From positions 1 to 64,000 of the forward strand of contig NZ_WMLB01000031.1 of NCBI RefSeq assembly GCF_009709675.1: a DNA stretch of 64,000 nt, in the 5' to 3' direction. Positions 1-8,085 of the stretch are shown piece by piece. The stretch comes from Agromyces bracchium. GTDB lineage: Bacteria; Actinomycetota; Actinomycetes; Actinomycetales; Microbacteriaceae. Within the stretch, counting starts at the first letter, position 1. Every line of letters starts with the position of its first letter. The position numbers were made by a program, and so were the translations under genes. The notes below the pieces were generated by a model. The model saw nothing but the letters and a program-made list of their open reading frames with translations. It ran no database searches and had not been told where the DNA came from.

Positions 1-62
1 GTCGCGGCCGCCGCCGCCGTGATCGCCACGCCGAAACGGCGCGAACGCTTGCTGGTGAACAT
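1..62 (-). CDS. Sugar ABC transporter substrate-binding protein, N-terminus only (partial)
   Basis: Only the first 20 codons are in the window; the gene runs off the left edge. The ATG (complement of 60-62) follows an AAGGAA ribosome site. The visible peptide starts with MFTSKRSRRF followed by an Ala-rich hydrophobic run, as in the n- and h-regions of an exported binding protein. It is the last gene of a four-gene importer operon, 57 bp after the second permease, which is where the periplasmic/lipoprotein binding component is expected. The identity rests on position and signal peptide, not on the domain itself. Confidence 0.6.
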   Translation of the reverse strand, partial: MFTSKRSRRFGVAITAAAAA

Positions 63-118
63 CGTTGTTTCCTTCCTTGGTGCCGGATACCGACTGTGTG
101 TGATTCCAGGTGGAGCGA

Positions 119-1195
119 TCAGGACGACGAGGCCGCCGCCAGCTCGCGCTCCTTCTTCTTCCCGATCGCCGAGATCCGCCGACGGCGGAGCCAGGCGAGG
201 AGGCTTGCCGACACCACCGAGAGCACGAGCAGCACGCCCGTGATGACGTTGATGATGTCGCTCGTGACCCCGGCGAGGCGGAGTGCGCTGCCGAGCGTGC
301 CGATGAGGAGCACGCCCGCGATGACCCCGTGCAGTGCGCCGCGGCCGCCGAAGATCGAGACGCCGCCGAGGAGCACCGCGGCGATCACCTGCAGCTCCAT
401 GCCCGTCGCGTTGTCGCCGCGGGCGTTGTTGTAGAGCAGCGTGAAGTACACGCCGGCGAAGCCCGAGACCGCGCCGCTCATGACGAAGAGCAGGAACTTC
501 GTGCGGCCGACGTCGACGCCCGAGAAGGCCGCGGCCTCCTTGTTCAGGCCGATCGCGTAGAGCGAGCGACCGAACGGGGTGAAGTGCAGCAGGATCGCGA
601 AGGCGATCGCGAGCACGACGAACGGGATCATGATGCCGGGGATCGGCGTGCCGGGGATGTTGTCGCGGGCGAGGTCGGACCAGAACTCGGGGAACTCCGT
701 CACCGCGGTCGTGCCGAGGAGGCCCACCGCGATGCCGCGGAAGAGCGCGAGCGTGCCGATCGTGACGGCGAGCGAGGGCAGGCCGACGACGGTCACGAGG
801 AAGCCGTTGATCACGCCCGCGACGGTGCCGACGAGGATCGCCGCGATGGCGGCGACCGGGAACGGCAGGCCCGCCTGGGTCAGGATGCCCGTCATCACGC
901 TCGAGAGACCCACGATCGACGCCACCGAGAGGTCGATCTCCTCGGTGATGATGATGAGCGTCATCGGCAGCGCGATGAGCAGGATCGGCGCGATGTCGCG
1001 CAGCAGGTAGGTGACCGTGAGCGGGCTGTCGAAGTTCGGCACGACCGCGAGCGAGACCGCGATCACGACGAGCAGCAGTCCGATCACGGCGGACTCGCGC
1101 GTGAGCAGCACGCGCCGCCAGAGCGGGTTGCTGTACGTCTTGTAGGTGCGGGTGGTCCGGGTGTCCGGCGCGGGCGCCGGTGCCGTGGCGGTCAT
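119..1195 (-). CDS. Sugar ABC transporter permease (RbsC/BPD_transp_2 family), second subunit
   Basis: A 358-residue polytopic inner-membrane permease that would form half of the translocation pore of a carbohydrate importer. It has about ten hydrophobic segments and the family loop with EEIDLSVASIVGLSS near residue 80. The ATG at 1195 overlaps the stop of the preceding permease gene (ATGA, 1192-1195), so translation is probably coupled; a longer open frame reaching 1768 is just an overlap with that gene. Having two different RbsC-type permeases plus a double ATPase is seen in rhamnose (RhaP/RhaQ) and AI-2 (LsrC/LsrD) systems. Rhamnose is the more likely substrate in actinobacteria, but this is inference. 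Confidence 0.88.
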   Translation of the reverse strand: MTATAPAPAPDTRTTRTYKTYSNPLWRRVLLTRESAVIGLLLVVIAVSLAVVPNFDSPLTVTYLLRDIAPILLIALPMTLIIITEEIDLSVASIVGLSSVMTGILTQAGLPFPVAAIAAILVGTVAGVINGFLVTVVGLPSLAVTIGTLALFRGIAVGLLGTTAVTEFPEFWSDLARDNIPGTPIPGIMIPFVVLAIAFAILLHFTPFGRSLYAIGLNKEAAAFSGVDVGRTKFLLFVMSGAVSGFAGVYFTLLYNNARGDNATGMELQVIAAVLLGGVSIFGGRGALHGVIAGVLLIGTLGSALRLAGVTSDIINVITGVLLVLSVVSASLLAWLRRRRISAIGKKKERELAAASSS

Positions 1196-2232
1196 CGGCC
1201 TTCCTCCCTGATCTCGAGCAGCTTGCGGGATTGTCGGAGCGCGAGCACCCGGTCGAGCACGATCGCGCCGATGATGAGCGCACCGACCACGGCGCGCTGC
1301 CAGAAGTCCTGGATGCCGAGGATCGGCAGCGCCCGGTTGATGGTGAGCAGCAGGTACGCGCCGATCGCGGCACCCCACAGCGTGCCGACGCCGCCGGAGA
1401 TCGCGACGCCGCCGATGACGGCCGCGCCGATCGCCTGGAGCTCCCAGCCGGTGCCGGCCTGCGAGCTGACCGTGCCGTACCGGGCGGCGTAGAGCACGCC
1501 CGCGAGGCCCGAGAGCGCCCCGCTCAGCAGGAACGCGGTGAGGATGCGGCGCGTCACGCGGAGGCCGTAGAGGTGCGCGGCATCCGGGTCTGAACCGATC
1601 GCGTAGAACTCGCGGCCGCTGCGGAGGTTCCGGAGCACCCACGCGGCGATCACGAGGACCACGACCGCGATGATCGTGAGGATCGGGATGTAGAGGATCT
1701 GGCCCGTGCCGAGCCCGCGGAACGCGGCGGGCAGGTCGGAGGCGTTGATCCGGTCGCTGCCCGTCCACGCGACGTTGATGCCGCGGTAGACGTAGAGCGT
1801 GCCGAGCGTGATGACGAGTGCGGGCACCTTCGCGAACGCGACGAGCGCGCCGTTGATGAGGCCGAGCGCGGCGCCGAGGGCGATGCCGGCGATGAACACG
1901 ACGATGATCGGGATGCCGGGCACGTCGATGAACAGGCGGCCCGTGAGGTAGGCGGTCAGGCCCAGCACCGAGCCGACCGAGAGGTCGACGTTGCGCGTGA
2001 TGATCACGACCGCCTGGCCCACCGCGACGAGCAGCAGCAGCGACGGCGTCAGCAGCAGGTCGCGGAACCCGTCGCTCGAGAACAGGAAGTTCGGGTTCAC
2101 GATCGTCGCGACGACGATGACGAGGAGCAGTGCGATGACGATGCCGGTCTCGCGCGCCTTGAACAGGTGCGAGACGGCGCGCGAGGCCGCGGAGGTTCCG
2201 GGCTTGGCGGGCGGGGCTGCGGTGGCGGTCAC
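1192..2232 (-). CDS. Sugar ABC transporter permease (RbsC/BPD_transp_2 family), first subunit
   Basis: A 346-residue membrane permease paired with the following gene. It shows the characteristic ITRNVDLSVGSVLGLTAYL segment around residue 85 and about ten hydrophobic helices. A GTG start at 2232 overlaps the stop of the upstream ATPase gene by four bases (GTGA), and its own stop overlaps the next permease, so the three genes form one translationally coupled unit. The two permeases share only family-level similarity, which points to a heterodimeric pore. The Ala/Pro-rich N-terminal 20 residues are a cytoplasmic extension. Confidence 0.88.
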   Translation of the reverse strand: MTATAAPPAKPGTSAASRAVSHLFKARETGIVIALLLVIVVATIVNPNFLFSSDGFRDLLLTPSLLLLVAVGQAVVIITRNVDLSVGSVLGLTAYLTGRLFIDVPGIPIIVVFIAGIALGAALGLINGALVAFAKVPALVITLGTLYVYRGINVAWTGSDRINASDLPAAFRGLGTGQILYIPILTIIAVVVLVIAAWVLRNLRSGREFYAIGSDPDAAHLYGLRVTRRILTAFLLSGALSGLAGVLYAARYGTVSSQAGTGWELQAIGAAVIGGVAISGGVGTLWGAAIGAYLLLTINRALPILGIQDFWQRAVVGALIIGAIVLDRVLALRQSRKLLEIREEGR

Positions 2233-3758
2233 TTCGCCTCCTCCTTGTCAGCGGTGGCGGCGAACATGACGGTCTCGGGCGTCGCCTCGGAGCGGGGGAA
2301 CTCGCCGGTCAGCCAGCCCTCGCGCATGACGAGGACGCGGTCGGCCATGCCGAGCACCTCGGGAAGCTCGGAGCTGATCATGAGGATCGCCATGCCCTGC
2401 TGGGCGAGCTCGGAGAGCAGGCGGTGCACCTCGGACTTCGTGCCGACGTCGATGCCGCGCGTCGGCTCGTCGACGATGAGCACCTTGGGCTCGGTCGCGA
2501 GCCACTTGCCGAGCACGACCTTCTGCTGGTTGCCGCCCGACAGGGTGCCGGTCTCGGCGTCGAGCGATGCGGTCTTCACCTCGAGCCGGCTCGCCCAGAC
2601 GGCGGCCGCGGCGTTCTCGGTGCGGTTCGTGATGAGGCCGGCGGTCGCGAGCGAGTCGCGGATGGCGAGGGTCACGTTGCGCGACACGCTCTCGTCGAGC
2701 ACCAGGCCCTGCTTGCGGCGGTCCTCGGGCACGAGCGCGAGGCCGCGCGCCATCGCGACGCGGGGGTTGCCCTTCGGCAGCGCGGTGCCGGCGAGCGTGA
2801 CGCGCCCCGACTCGTAGGGGTCGACGCCGAAGATCGCGCGCGCGACCTCGCTGCGGCCGGCGCCGACCAGACCCGCGAGCCCGACGATCTCGCCCGCCCG
2901 CACCGAGAAGCTGACGTCGTGGAACACGCCCGTGCGCGTGAGGCCCTCGACGACCAGCACCTCGTCGCCGATCTCGGCCGGGAGCTTCGGGAAGAGCTCG
3001 GCGACATCCCGCCCCACCATCTGGCGGACCAGTTCGTCGACGCTCGTCTCGCTGATCGCCTCCGTGGCGATGTAGCTGCCGTCGCGCATGACCGTGACGG
3101 TGTCGCAGAGCGCGAAGACCTCGTCGAACCGGTGCGAGATGAACATGAGCGCGCGACCCTCGTCGCGCAGGCTCCGGGCGACGGCGAAGAGGCGCTCGAC
3201 CTCGACGCCCGAGAGGGCGGCGGTCGGCTCGTCCATGATCAGCACGCGCGCGTCGAGCGAGATGGCCTTGGCGATCTCGATGATCTGCTGGTCGGCGATC
3301 GAGAGGCCCTCGGTGATGCGGTCGGGGTCGATCGAGACGCCGAGCCGCGCGAAGATCTCCTGCGCCTCGGCGCGCATGGCCTTGCGGTCGATGCGGCCGA
3401 ACCGGTTGGTGGGCTGGCGGCCCATGAAGATGTTCTCGGTCACCGACAGGTCGGGGAAGAGCGTCGGCTCCTGGTAGATGACGGCGATGCCGGCCGCCTT
3501 CGACTGCGCGGTCGAGTGGAAGTCGACCTCCTCGCCGCGGAGCTTGATGGTGCCCGCGTCGCGGCGGTAGAGGCCGGCGATGATCTTGACGAGCGTCGAC
3601 TTGCCCGCGCCGTTCTCGCCGATCAGCGCGTGGATCGATCCCTGCTCCAGGGTGACGGTGCCGGATCGGAGGGCGACGACGGCGCCGAACGACTTCACGA
3701 CCTTCGAGAGCTCGAGCGCCGGGGGTGCGGGCGTCGTGGGGGGCTGGGCCACGGTCAC
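2229..3758 (-). CDS. Sugar ABC transporter ATP-binding protein, two ABC domains
   Basis: A 509-residue double ATPase of the RbsA/MglA/RhaT class that energises sugar uptake. The first domain has Walker A GENGAGKST (about residues 50-58) and Walker B VLIMDEPTAAL; the second has a degenerate Walker A (GLVGAGRSE), signature LSGGNQQKV and Walker B VLIVDEPTRGID. The GTG at 3758 follows a very strong AAGGAGGAGG site. It is the first gene of the importer operon and faces the divergent lacI-family gene across an operator, so it is probably repressed without sugar. The family is certain; the substrate (possibly L-rhamnose) is inferred from operon architecture. Confidence 0.93.
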   Translation of the reverse strand: MTVAQPPTTPAPPALELSKVVKSFGAVVALRSGTVTLEQGSIHALIGENGAGKSTLVKIIAGLYRRDAGTIKLRGEEVDFHSTAQSKAAGIAVIYQEPTLFPDLSVTENIFMGRQPTNRFGRIDRKAMRAEAQEIFARLGVSIDPDRITEGLSIADQQIIEIAKAISLDARVLIMDEPTAALSGVEVERLFAVARSLRDEGRALMFISHRFDEVFALCDTVTVMRDGSYIATEAISETSVDELVRQMVGRDVAELFPKLPAEIGDEVLVVEGLTRTGVFHDVSFSVRAGEIVGLAGLVGAGRSEVARAIFGVDPYESGRVTLAGTALPKGNPRVAMARGLALVPEDRRKQGLVLDESVSRNVTLAIRDSLATAGLITNRTENAAAAVWASRLEVKTASLDAETGTLSGGNQQKVVLGKWLATEPKVLIVDEPTRGIDVGTKSEVHRLLSELAQQGMAILMISSELPEVLGMADRVLVMREGWLTGEFPRSEATPETVMFAATADKEEAK

Positions 3759-3785
3759 GTCCTCCTCCTTGAGGTGAAAACTTTA

Positions 3786-3810
3786 TGAATCGATTCAGGC
3801 TCGATTCAGG
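3786..3810. promoter_or_regulatory. LacI-type operator between importer operon and repressor gene
   Basis: A perfect 12-bp palindrome TGAATCGATTCA with a central CG lies at 3786-3797, 28 bp upstream of the GTG of the ATPase gene and about 95 bp upstream of the regulator start. A second half-site, TCGATTCAGG, follows at 3801-3810. A central CpG palindrome is the usual LacI/GalR operator form, so autoregulation plus repression of the importer is likely. Confidence 0.75.
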
Positions 3811-3889
3811 CATACTCTATGGAGGACATCGGCGAGGGTCAAGTCCGACCCGGACGGATGACCCCGAAGATCGATTGCGAAGGAGCAGG

Positions 3890-4906
3890 ATGGCCGCGGT
3901 CAGCATTCGCGACGTCGCCCAGCACGCGGGCGTCTCGGTGGGCACGGTCTCCAACGTCCTCAACCGCCCCGGCGAGGTATCGGCCGAATCGGTCCGCCGC
4001 GTGCAGGAGGCCATCGAGGTGCTCGGCTACGTGCGCAACGACGCCGCCCGCAAGCTCCGCGCCGGCGTGAGCACGACCGTCGGCTTCGTCGTGCTCGACG
4101 GGCAGAACCCGTTCTTCGGCGACGTCGTGCGCGGCGCGGAGGACGAGGGCTCGAAGTCGGGCATCGCGATCCTCTACGGCAACACCGACGAGGACCCGAA
4201 GCGCGAGCGCATGTACCTCGACCTCTTCGAGGAGCAGCAGGTGCGCGGCGTGCTCATCTCGCCCTACGGCGACATCAACCCCCGCCTCGAGCGGCTGCGC
4301 TCGCGCGGGATCGCGGCCGTGCTCGTCGACCGGTTCAGCGGCGACGGCCGTTTCAGCTCGGTCTCGGTCGACAGCGTCGCGGGCGGGCGGATGGCCGTGG
4401 AGCACCTGATCGCGACCGGACGCCGCCGCATCGCCTTCGTGGGCGGTCCGTTCGAGATGCGCCAGGTCACCGACCGCCTTGCGGGGGCCCGCGCCGCCGC
4501 CGAGAACGCTGGGGAGCACATCGACCTCGAGGTCGTCGCGACCGATGCGCTGACCGTCGCCGACGGCGCCGCGGCCGGTGCGCGCATCATCGCACGCCCG
4601 CGCTCGCAGTGGCCCGACGCGATCTTCGCCGCGAACGACCTGCTCGCCCTCGGGCTCCTGCAATCGCTCATCGTCGACGGCCGGGTGCTCGTGCCCGACG
4701 ACATCGCCCTCATCGGCTTCGACGACATCTCGTTCGCCGCTGCCGCCGCCGTGCCCCTGTCGTCGATGCGCCAGCCGAGCCGCATGATCGGCCGCACGGC
4801 CCTCCGGATCCTCCTCGAGGAGACGGCCGACCCCGAGCTGATCCCCCGGCAGACGGTGTTCCAGCCCGAGCTCGTGGTGCGCGCGAGCACGACCCCGCGA
4901 CGCTGA
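3890..4906 (+). CDS. LacI-family transcriptional regulator
   Basis: A 338-residue DNA-binding repressor. The N-terminal helix-turn-helix (SIRDVAQHAGVSVGTVSNVLNRP, residues about 4-26) and the hinge are followed by a periplasmic-binding-protein-like sensor domain with the usual IGFDDISFA segment near residue 280. The ATG at 3890 is preceded by GAAGGAG; an upstream in-frame ATG at 3785 lies inside the operator and is not a credible start. It is divergent from the sugar importer operon and most likely senses the imported sugar or its derivative. Confidence 0.93.
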   Translation: MAAVSIRDVAQHAGVSVGTVSNVLNRPGEVSAESVRRVQEAIEVLGYVRNDAARKLRAGVSTTVGFVVLDGQNPFFGDVVRGAEDEGSKSGIAILYGNTDEDPKRERMYLDLFEEQQVRGVLISPYGDINPRLERLRSRGIAAVLVDRFSGDGRFSSVSVDSVAGGRMAVEHLIATGRRRIAFVGGPFEMRQVTDRLAGARAAAENAGEHIDLEVVATDALTVADGAAAGARIIARPRSQWPDAIFAANDLLALGLLQSLIVDGRVLVPDDIALIGFDDISFAAAAAVPLSSMRQPSRMIGRTALRILLEETADPELIPRQTVFQPELVVRASTTPRR

Positions 4907-4939
4907 GCGCCCGCTCGCGCGTGCGCCGGTCGCCCCCAT

Positions 4940-5004
4940 CCAAGTGCGGTTTCTGTGGTGGAGGGCGGTTTCGGAGCGTACTCCACCGCAGAAATCGCAC
5001 TTGG
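4940..5004. repeat. Long near-perfect inverted repeat, hairpin after the lacI-family gene
   Basis: Two 24-bp arms (4940-4963 and 4981-5004) are complementary except for two positions that would be G-U pairs in RNA, with a 17-bp loop. It lies 33 bp after the lacI-family stop and 77 bp before the next gene. There is no T-tract, so it may be a factor-assisted terminator or a REP-like palindrome. Confidence 0.6.
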
Positions 5005-5080
5005 AGGGCACCGGTCGCGGCGGCGCGACGGGGCGCCGGTGACCGGCGGGGCGTCGGTGGGGCGGCGTAGCGTTCGGCGC

Positions 5081-5650
5081 ATGGTGACGGATGCCGCGGC
5101 CTGCACGGCCGTCGACGAGTTCGGGCCGTGCGGCGCGCACGCCGAGCCCGGCGCACCGCTCGCGCTGTGCACCCCGCACCTGCTCGCGGCGCACGACTGG
5201 GTCGCGCGCGAGCACGGCGTGACCGACGTCCTGCCGGGCGCGTGCCTGCTGTGCGGCTCGCGGGTCGGCGTGCGATATCCGTCCGGCTGGGTGTGCGCGG
5301 TCTGCGAGTGGCGGGTGGGCGAGGTTCCGGATGGCGAGCTCGCGCCGCCGCGCGTCGACGTCGTGTACTACGTGCGCTGGCGCGAGCGCGTCAAGATCGG
5401 CACCTCGTCGAACCCGCGTCAGCGCCTCGCGGCGATCCCGCACGACGAGGTGCTCGCGTTCGAGCGCGGCGGTCGAGCCCTCGAGCAGCGCCGCCACGCC
5501 GGGTTCGCGGCATCGCGCTGGCCCGGGGGCGAGTGGTTCCGCTTCGACAAACCGATCGTGCGGCACGTCGCCGAGCTCGCCGCCGACGGCGAGGACCCGT
5601 GGAGCCGCTACGACCGGTGGCGCAGCGAGGAGCTCGCCCGCCGCATGTGA
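5081..5650 (+). CDS. GIY-YIG-like nuclease-domain protein with N-terminal Cys-rich region
   Basis: A 189-residue protein. The C-terminal part carries a GIY-YIG/T5orf172-like signature: VYYVRWRERVKIGTSSNPRQR followed by a conserved Arg/His/Glu region ending in PGGEWFRF. The N-terminal half has Cys pairs (CGAHAEPG...CTPH, CLLCGSRV...CAVCEW) that resemble a zinc-binding fold. The ATG at 5081 is taken because upstream codons overlap the hairpin region; no strong ribosome site is seen. Single-gene unit, convergent with the DEAD-box gene. Nuclease activity is a family inference; cellular role unknown. Confidence 0.65.
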   Translation: MVTDAAACTAVDEFGPCGAHAEPGAPLALCTPHLLAAHDWVAREHGVTDVLPGACLLCGSRVGVRYPSGWVCAVCEWRVGEVPDGELAPPRVDVVYYVRWRERVKIGTSSNPRQRLAAIPHDEVLAFERGGRALEQRRHAGFAASRWPGGEWFRFDKPIVRHVAELAADGEDPWSRYDRWRSEELARRM

Positions 5651-5674
5651 GCGCGCCCGAACTCTTCAGTTCCC

Positions 5675-5840
5675 GTGCATGAGAATCCGGCTCAGCCCCC
5701 GCTGCGCGGCGACATCCGCCGGATCTTCATGCAGGGCTGGTTCGCGCTCAATGGCTGCGCGCGGAACCCGCGTGCGCACGCATGAGCATCCGGCCCAGAC
5801 CCCGCCGTGCGGGGCCAGGCACCGGATTCTTATTCGTGGA
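5675..5840. repeat. Four-copy alternating repeat forming two tandem hairpins between convergent genes
   Basis: A unit close to CATGAGAATCCGG occurs four times in alternating orientation (about 5679-5690 plus, 5719-5731 minus, 5781-5792 plus, 5820-5836 minus). Neighbouring copies pair to give two stem-loops, with GC-rich loops that also resemble each other. It fills the space between the GIY-YIG gene and the DEAD-box gene and probably ends transcription from both sides; it looks like a REP/BIME-type element. Confidence 0.55.
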
Positions 5841-5843
5841 TGA

Positions 5844-7910
5844 TCAGGAGCGCTCGGACTTGCCGTGCCTCGGCTTGCGCGGCTTGCGGTCGCCCGAGTC
5901 GCCGCCCTGCTCGCGGTCGCCATAGCCGCGATCCCGGTCGGCATACCCGCGGTCGCGGTCGTACCCGCGCCCGCCGCCGCCCTGCCCGCCGCCGCCCTGG
6001 CCGCGGTCGCGGTCGTACCCGCGGTCGCGGTCGTACCCGCGATCCCGGTCGCCGTCGCGCCGGTCGCGGTCGTACCCACGGCCGCCCCCGCCCTGCCCGC
6101 GGTCGCGGTCGTACCCGCGATCCCGGTCGTACCCACGGCCACGGTCGTAGCGCCCGCCGCCGCCACTGCCGCGGCGGTCGTCGTACTGGCGGCGCGGCCG
6201 CCCGCCGGTGTCGAGGCGGAGGTCGATCAGGCGCCCGGAGATGCGCGTGTCGGCAAGCCGCTCGAAGACGTCGGCAGGCAGGTTCGCGGGAAGCTCCACG
6301 AGCGAGAAGTCGGCCTGGATGCGGATGGCGCCGAAGTCGTCGCGCGCGAGTCCGCCCTCGTTCGCGAGCGCACCGACGATCTGGCCGGGCATCACGCGGT
6401 GGCGTTTGCCGACGTCGAGCCGGTAGGTCGCCATGCCCTCACGCGGCTGGCGCGGTCCGCGGTCGCCGCGATCCCGGTCGCCGTCGCGGCCACTGCGGTC
6501 GTCGCGGTCGAACCGGTCGCGGCCGCGCTCGCGCGGTGCGGGCTCGGGCTCGGCCTCCATGAGCAGCGGCGAATCGCCCTGCGCGACGACGGCGAGGGCG
6601 GCGGCGACATCCGTCTCGGGCACGTCGTGGTGGCGCACGTAGTGGGCGATGATGTCGCGGAAGCCCTCGATGCGGGCGGACTGCTCGAGCGCGGCCGAGA
6701 TGCGGTCGTCGAACCGCGAGAGCCGAGACTCGTTGATCTCGTCGACGCTCGGCAGCTGCATGGGCGTCATCTGCTGCTTGGTGGTGCGCTCGATGCGGCC
6801 GAGCAGGCCGCGCTCGCGCGGCGTGACGAAGCTGATCGCGTCGCCCGTGCGGCCCGCGCGACCCGTGCGGCCGATGCGGTGCACGTACGGCTCGGGGTCG
6901 GTGGGGATGTCGTAGTTCACCACGTGCGTGATGCGCTCGACGTCGAGGCCGCGGGCCGCGACATCCGTCGCCACCAGGATGTCGAGCTTGCCGCTCTTGA
7001 GCTGCTCGACGGTCCGCTCGCGCTGGGCCTGCGCGATGTCGCCGTTGATGGCCGCGGCCTCGTAGCCGCGTGCGCGGAGCTTCTCGGCGAGCTCCTCGGT
7101 CGCGTTCTTCGTGCGGACGAAGATGATCACGCCGCCGAAGTCCTCGACCTCGAGGATGCGCGTGAGCGCGTCGACCTTGCGGGCGTGCGCGACGACGAGC
7201 ACGCGCTGCGTGATGTTCGCCGAGGTCTGCGTCTTGGCCTTGACCGTGATCTGCTCGGGGTCGTTCAGGTACTGCTCCGACATGCGGCGGATAGCGGCGG
7301 GCATGGTCGCGGAGAACAGGGCGACCTGCTTCTCGTCGGGGGTGTCGGCGAGGATCGTCTCGACGTCCTCCGCGAAGCCCATCTTGAGCATCTCGTCGGC
7401 CTCGTCGAGCACGAGGTACTTGAGGCCCGACAGGTCGAGCGTGCCCTTGTCGAGGTGGTCGATGACGCGGCCGGGCGTGCCGACGACGATGTGCACGCCG
7501 CGCCGGAGCGCGGAGAGCTGCACGCCGTAGCCCTGGCCGCCGTAGACGGGCAGGATGTGCAGGTCGGGCAGGTGCGCCGCGTACTTCTCGAACGCCTCGC
7601 ACACCTGGAGGGCGAGCTCGCGGGTCGGGGCGAGCACGAGCGCCTGCGGACTGCGATCGGAGGTGTCGAGTCGGGCGAGGATCGGCAGCGCGAACGCGGC
7701 GGTCTTGCCGGTTCCGGTCTGCGCGAGGCCGACGACGTCGCGCCCCTCGAGCAGCGTCGGGATCGTCGCGGCCTGGATCGCGGAGGGCGTCTCGTAGCCG
7801 ACGTCGTCGAGCGCCTTGAGCACCGCCCCCTCGAGTCCGAGATCGGCGAAGGTGGGCGTCGCGGGCTCCTCGGGAGCCTCGGCCTCGGTGGAGATGTCGT
7901 CGGAAGTCAC
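5844..7910 (-). CDS. DEAD-box ATP-dependent RNA helicase (CsdA/DeaD type) with repeat tail
   Basis: A 688-residue cytoplasmic RNA helicase, probably for ribosome assembly and cold-linked RNA unwinding. Visible motifs are Walker A AQTGTGKT (63-70), PTRELA (95-100), DEAD (169-172), SAT (200-202) and HRIGRTGRAG in the second RecA lobe. A DbpA-type RNA-binding domain (YRLDVGKRHRVMPGQIVGAL onward) follows at roughly 475-550. The last 120 residues are an Arg/Gly/Asp/Tyr repeat of RGYDRDRG units with Gly-rich spacers, a disordered RNA-binding tail. Start is GTG at 7910. Single gene; ends against a hairpin pair. Confidence 0.95.
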   Translation of the reverse strand: MTSDDISTEAEAPEEPATPTFADLGLEGAVLKALDDVGYETPSAIQAATIPTLLEGRDVVGLAQTGTGKTAAFALPILARLDTSDRSPQALVLAPTRELALQVCEAFEKYAAHLPDLHILPVYGGQGYGVQLSALRRGVHIVVGTPGRVIDHLDKGTLDLSGLKYLVLDEADEMLKMGFAEDVETILADTPDEKQVALFSATMPAAIRRMSEQYLNDPEQITVKAKTQTSANITQRVLVVAHARKVDALTRILEVEDFGGVIIFVRTKNATEELAEKLRARGYEAAAINGDIAQAQRERTVEQLKSGKLDILVATDVAARGLDVERITHVVNYDIPTDPEPYVHRIGRTGRAGRTGDAISFVTPRERGLLGRIERTTKQQMTPMQLPSVDEINESRLSRFDDRISAALEQSARIEGFRDIIAHYVRHHDVPETDVAAALAVVAQGDSPLLMEAEPEPAPRERGRDRFDRDDRSGRDGDRDRGDRGPRQPREGMATYRLDVGKRHRVMPGQIVGALANEGGLARDDFGAIRIQADFSLVELPANLPADVFERLADTRISGRLIDLRLDTGGRPRRQYDDRRGSGGGGRYDRGRGYDRDRGYDRDRGQGGGGRGYDRDRRDGDRDRGYDRDRGYDRDRGQGGGGQGGGGRGYDRDRGYADRDRGYGDREQGGDSGDRKPRKPRHGKSERS

Positions 7911-8085
7911 ATTTCAGGGTAGACCTCGGCCCTGTGCAACCGCCCTATGCGGTGACGGATGCCGCGCCGGCGCGCCGCACGCCTCCACGCTCCCGGCCCC
8001 CGAATCGCGCGAGTCCCGCGAAATGGCGACCGTCGCCGCCATTTCCCGGAAGTCGTCCACGCCCGGCCGCGCCGGCGCGCCGCAC

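Noticed and set aside
119-1768. Longer frame (549 residues) for the second permease.
   Set aside because: The first 191 codons are Arg/His-rich shadow of the upstream permease; ATG at 1195 overlaps the upstream stop as ATGA.
1-3758. Calling the transporter an AI-2 (Lsr) system.
   Set aside because: Gene order fits both Lsr and rhamnose importers, but no lsrK, lsrF or lsrR gene is present and the regulator is LacI-type.
5900-6180. Short repeats resembling a CRISPR array.
   Set aside because: They are contiguous coding repeats in frame with the helicase tail, with no unique spacers.
5865-7922. A 685-residue plus-strand open frame opposite the DEAD-box gene.
   Set aside because: Its Val/Ala/Asp-rich sequence is the antisense of a helicase with intact motifs; high GC keeps the frame open.
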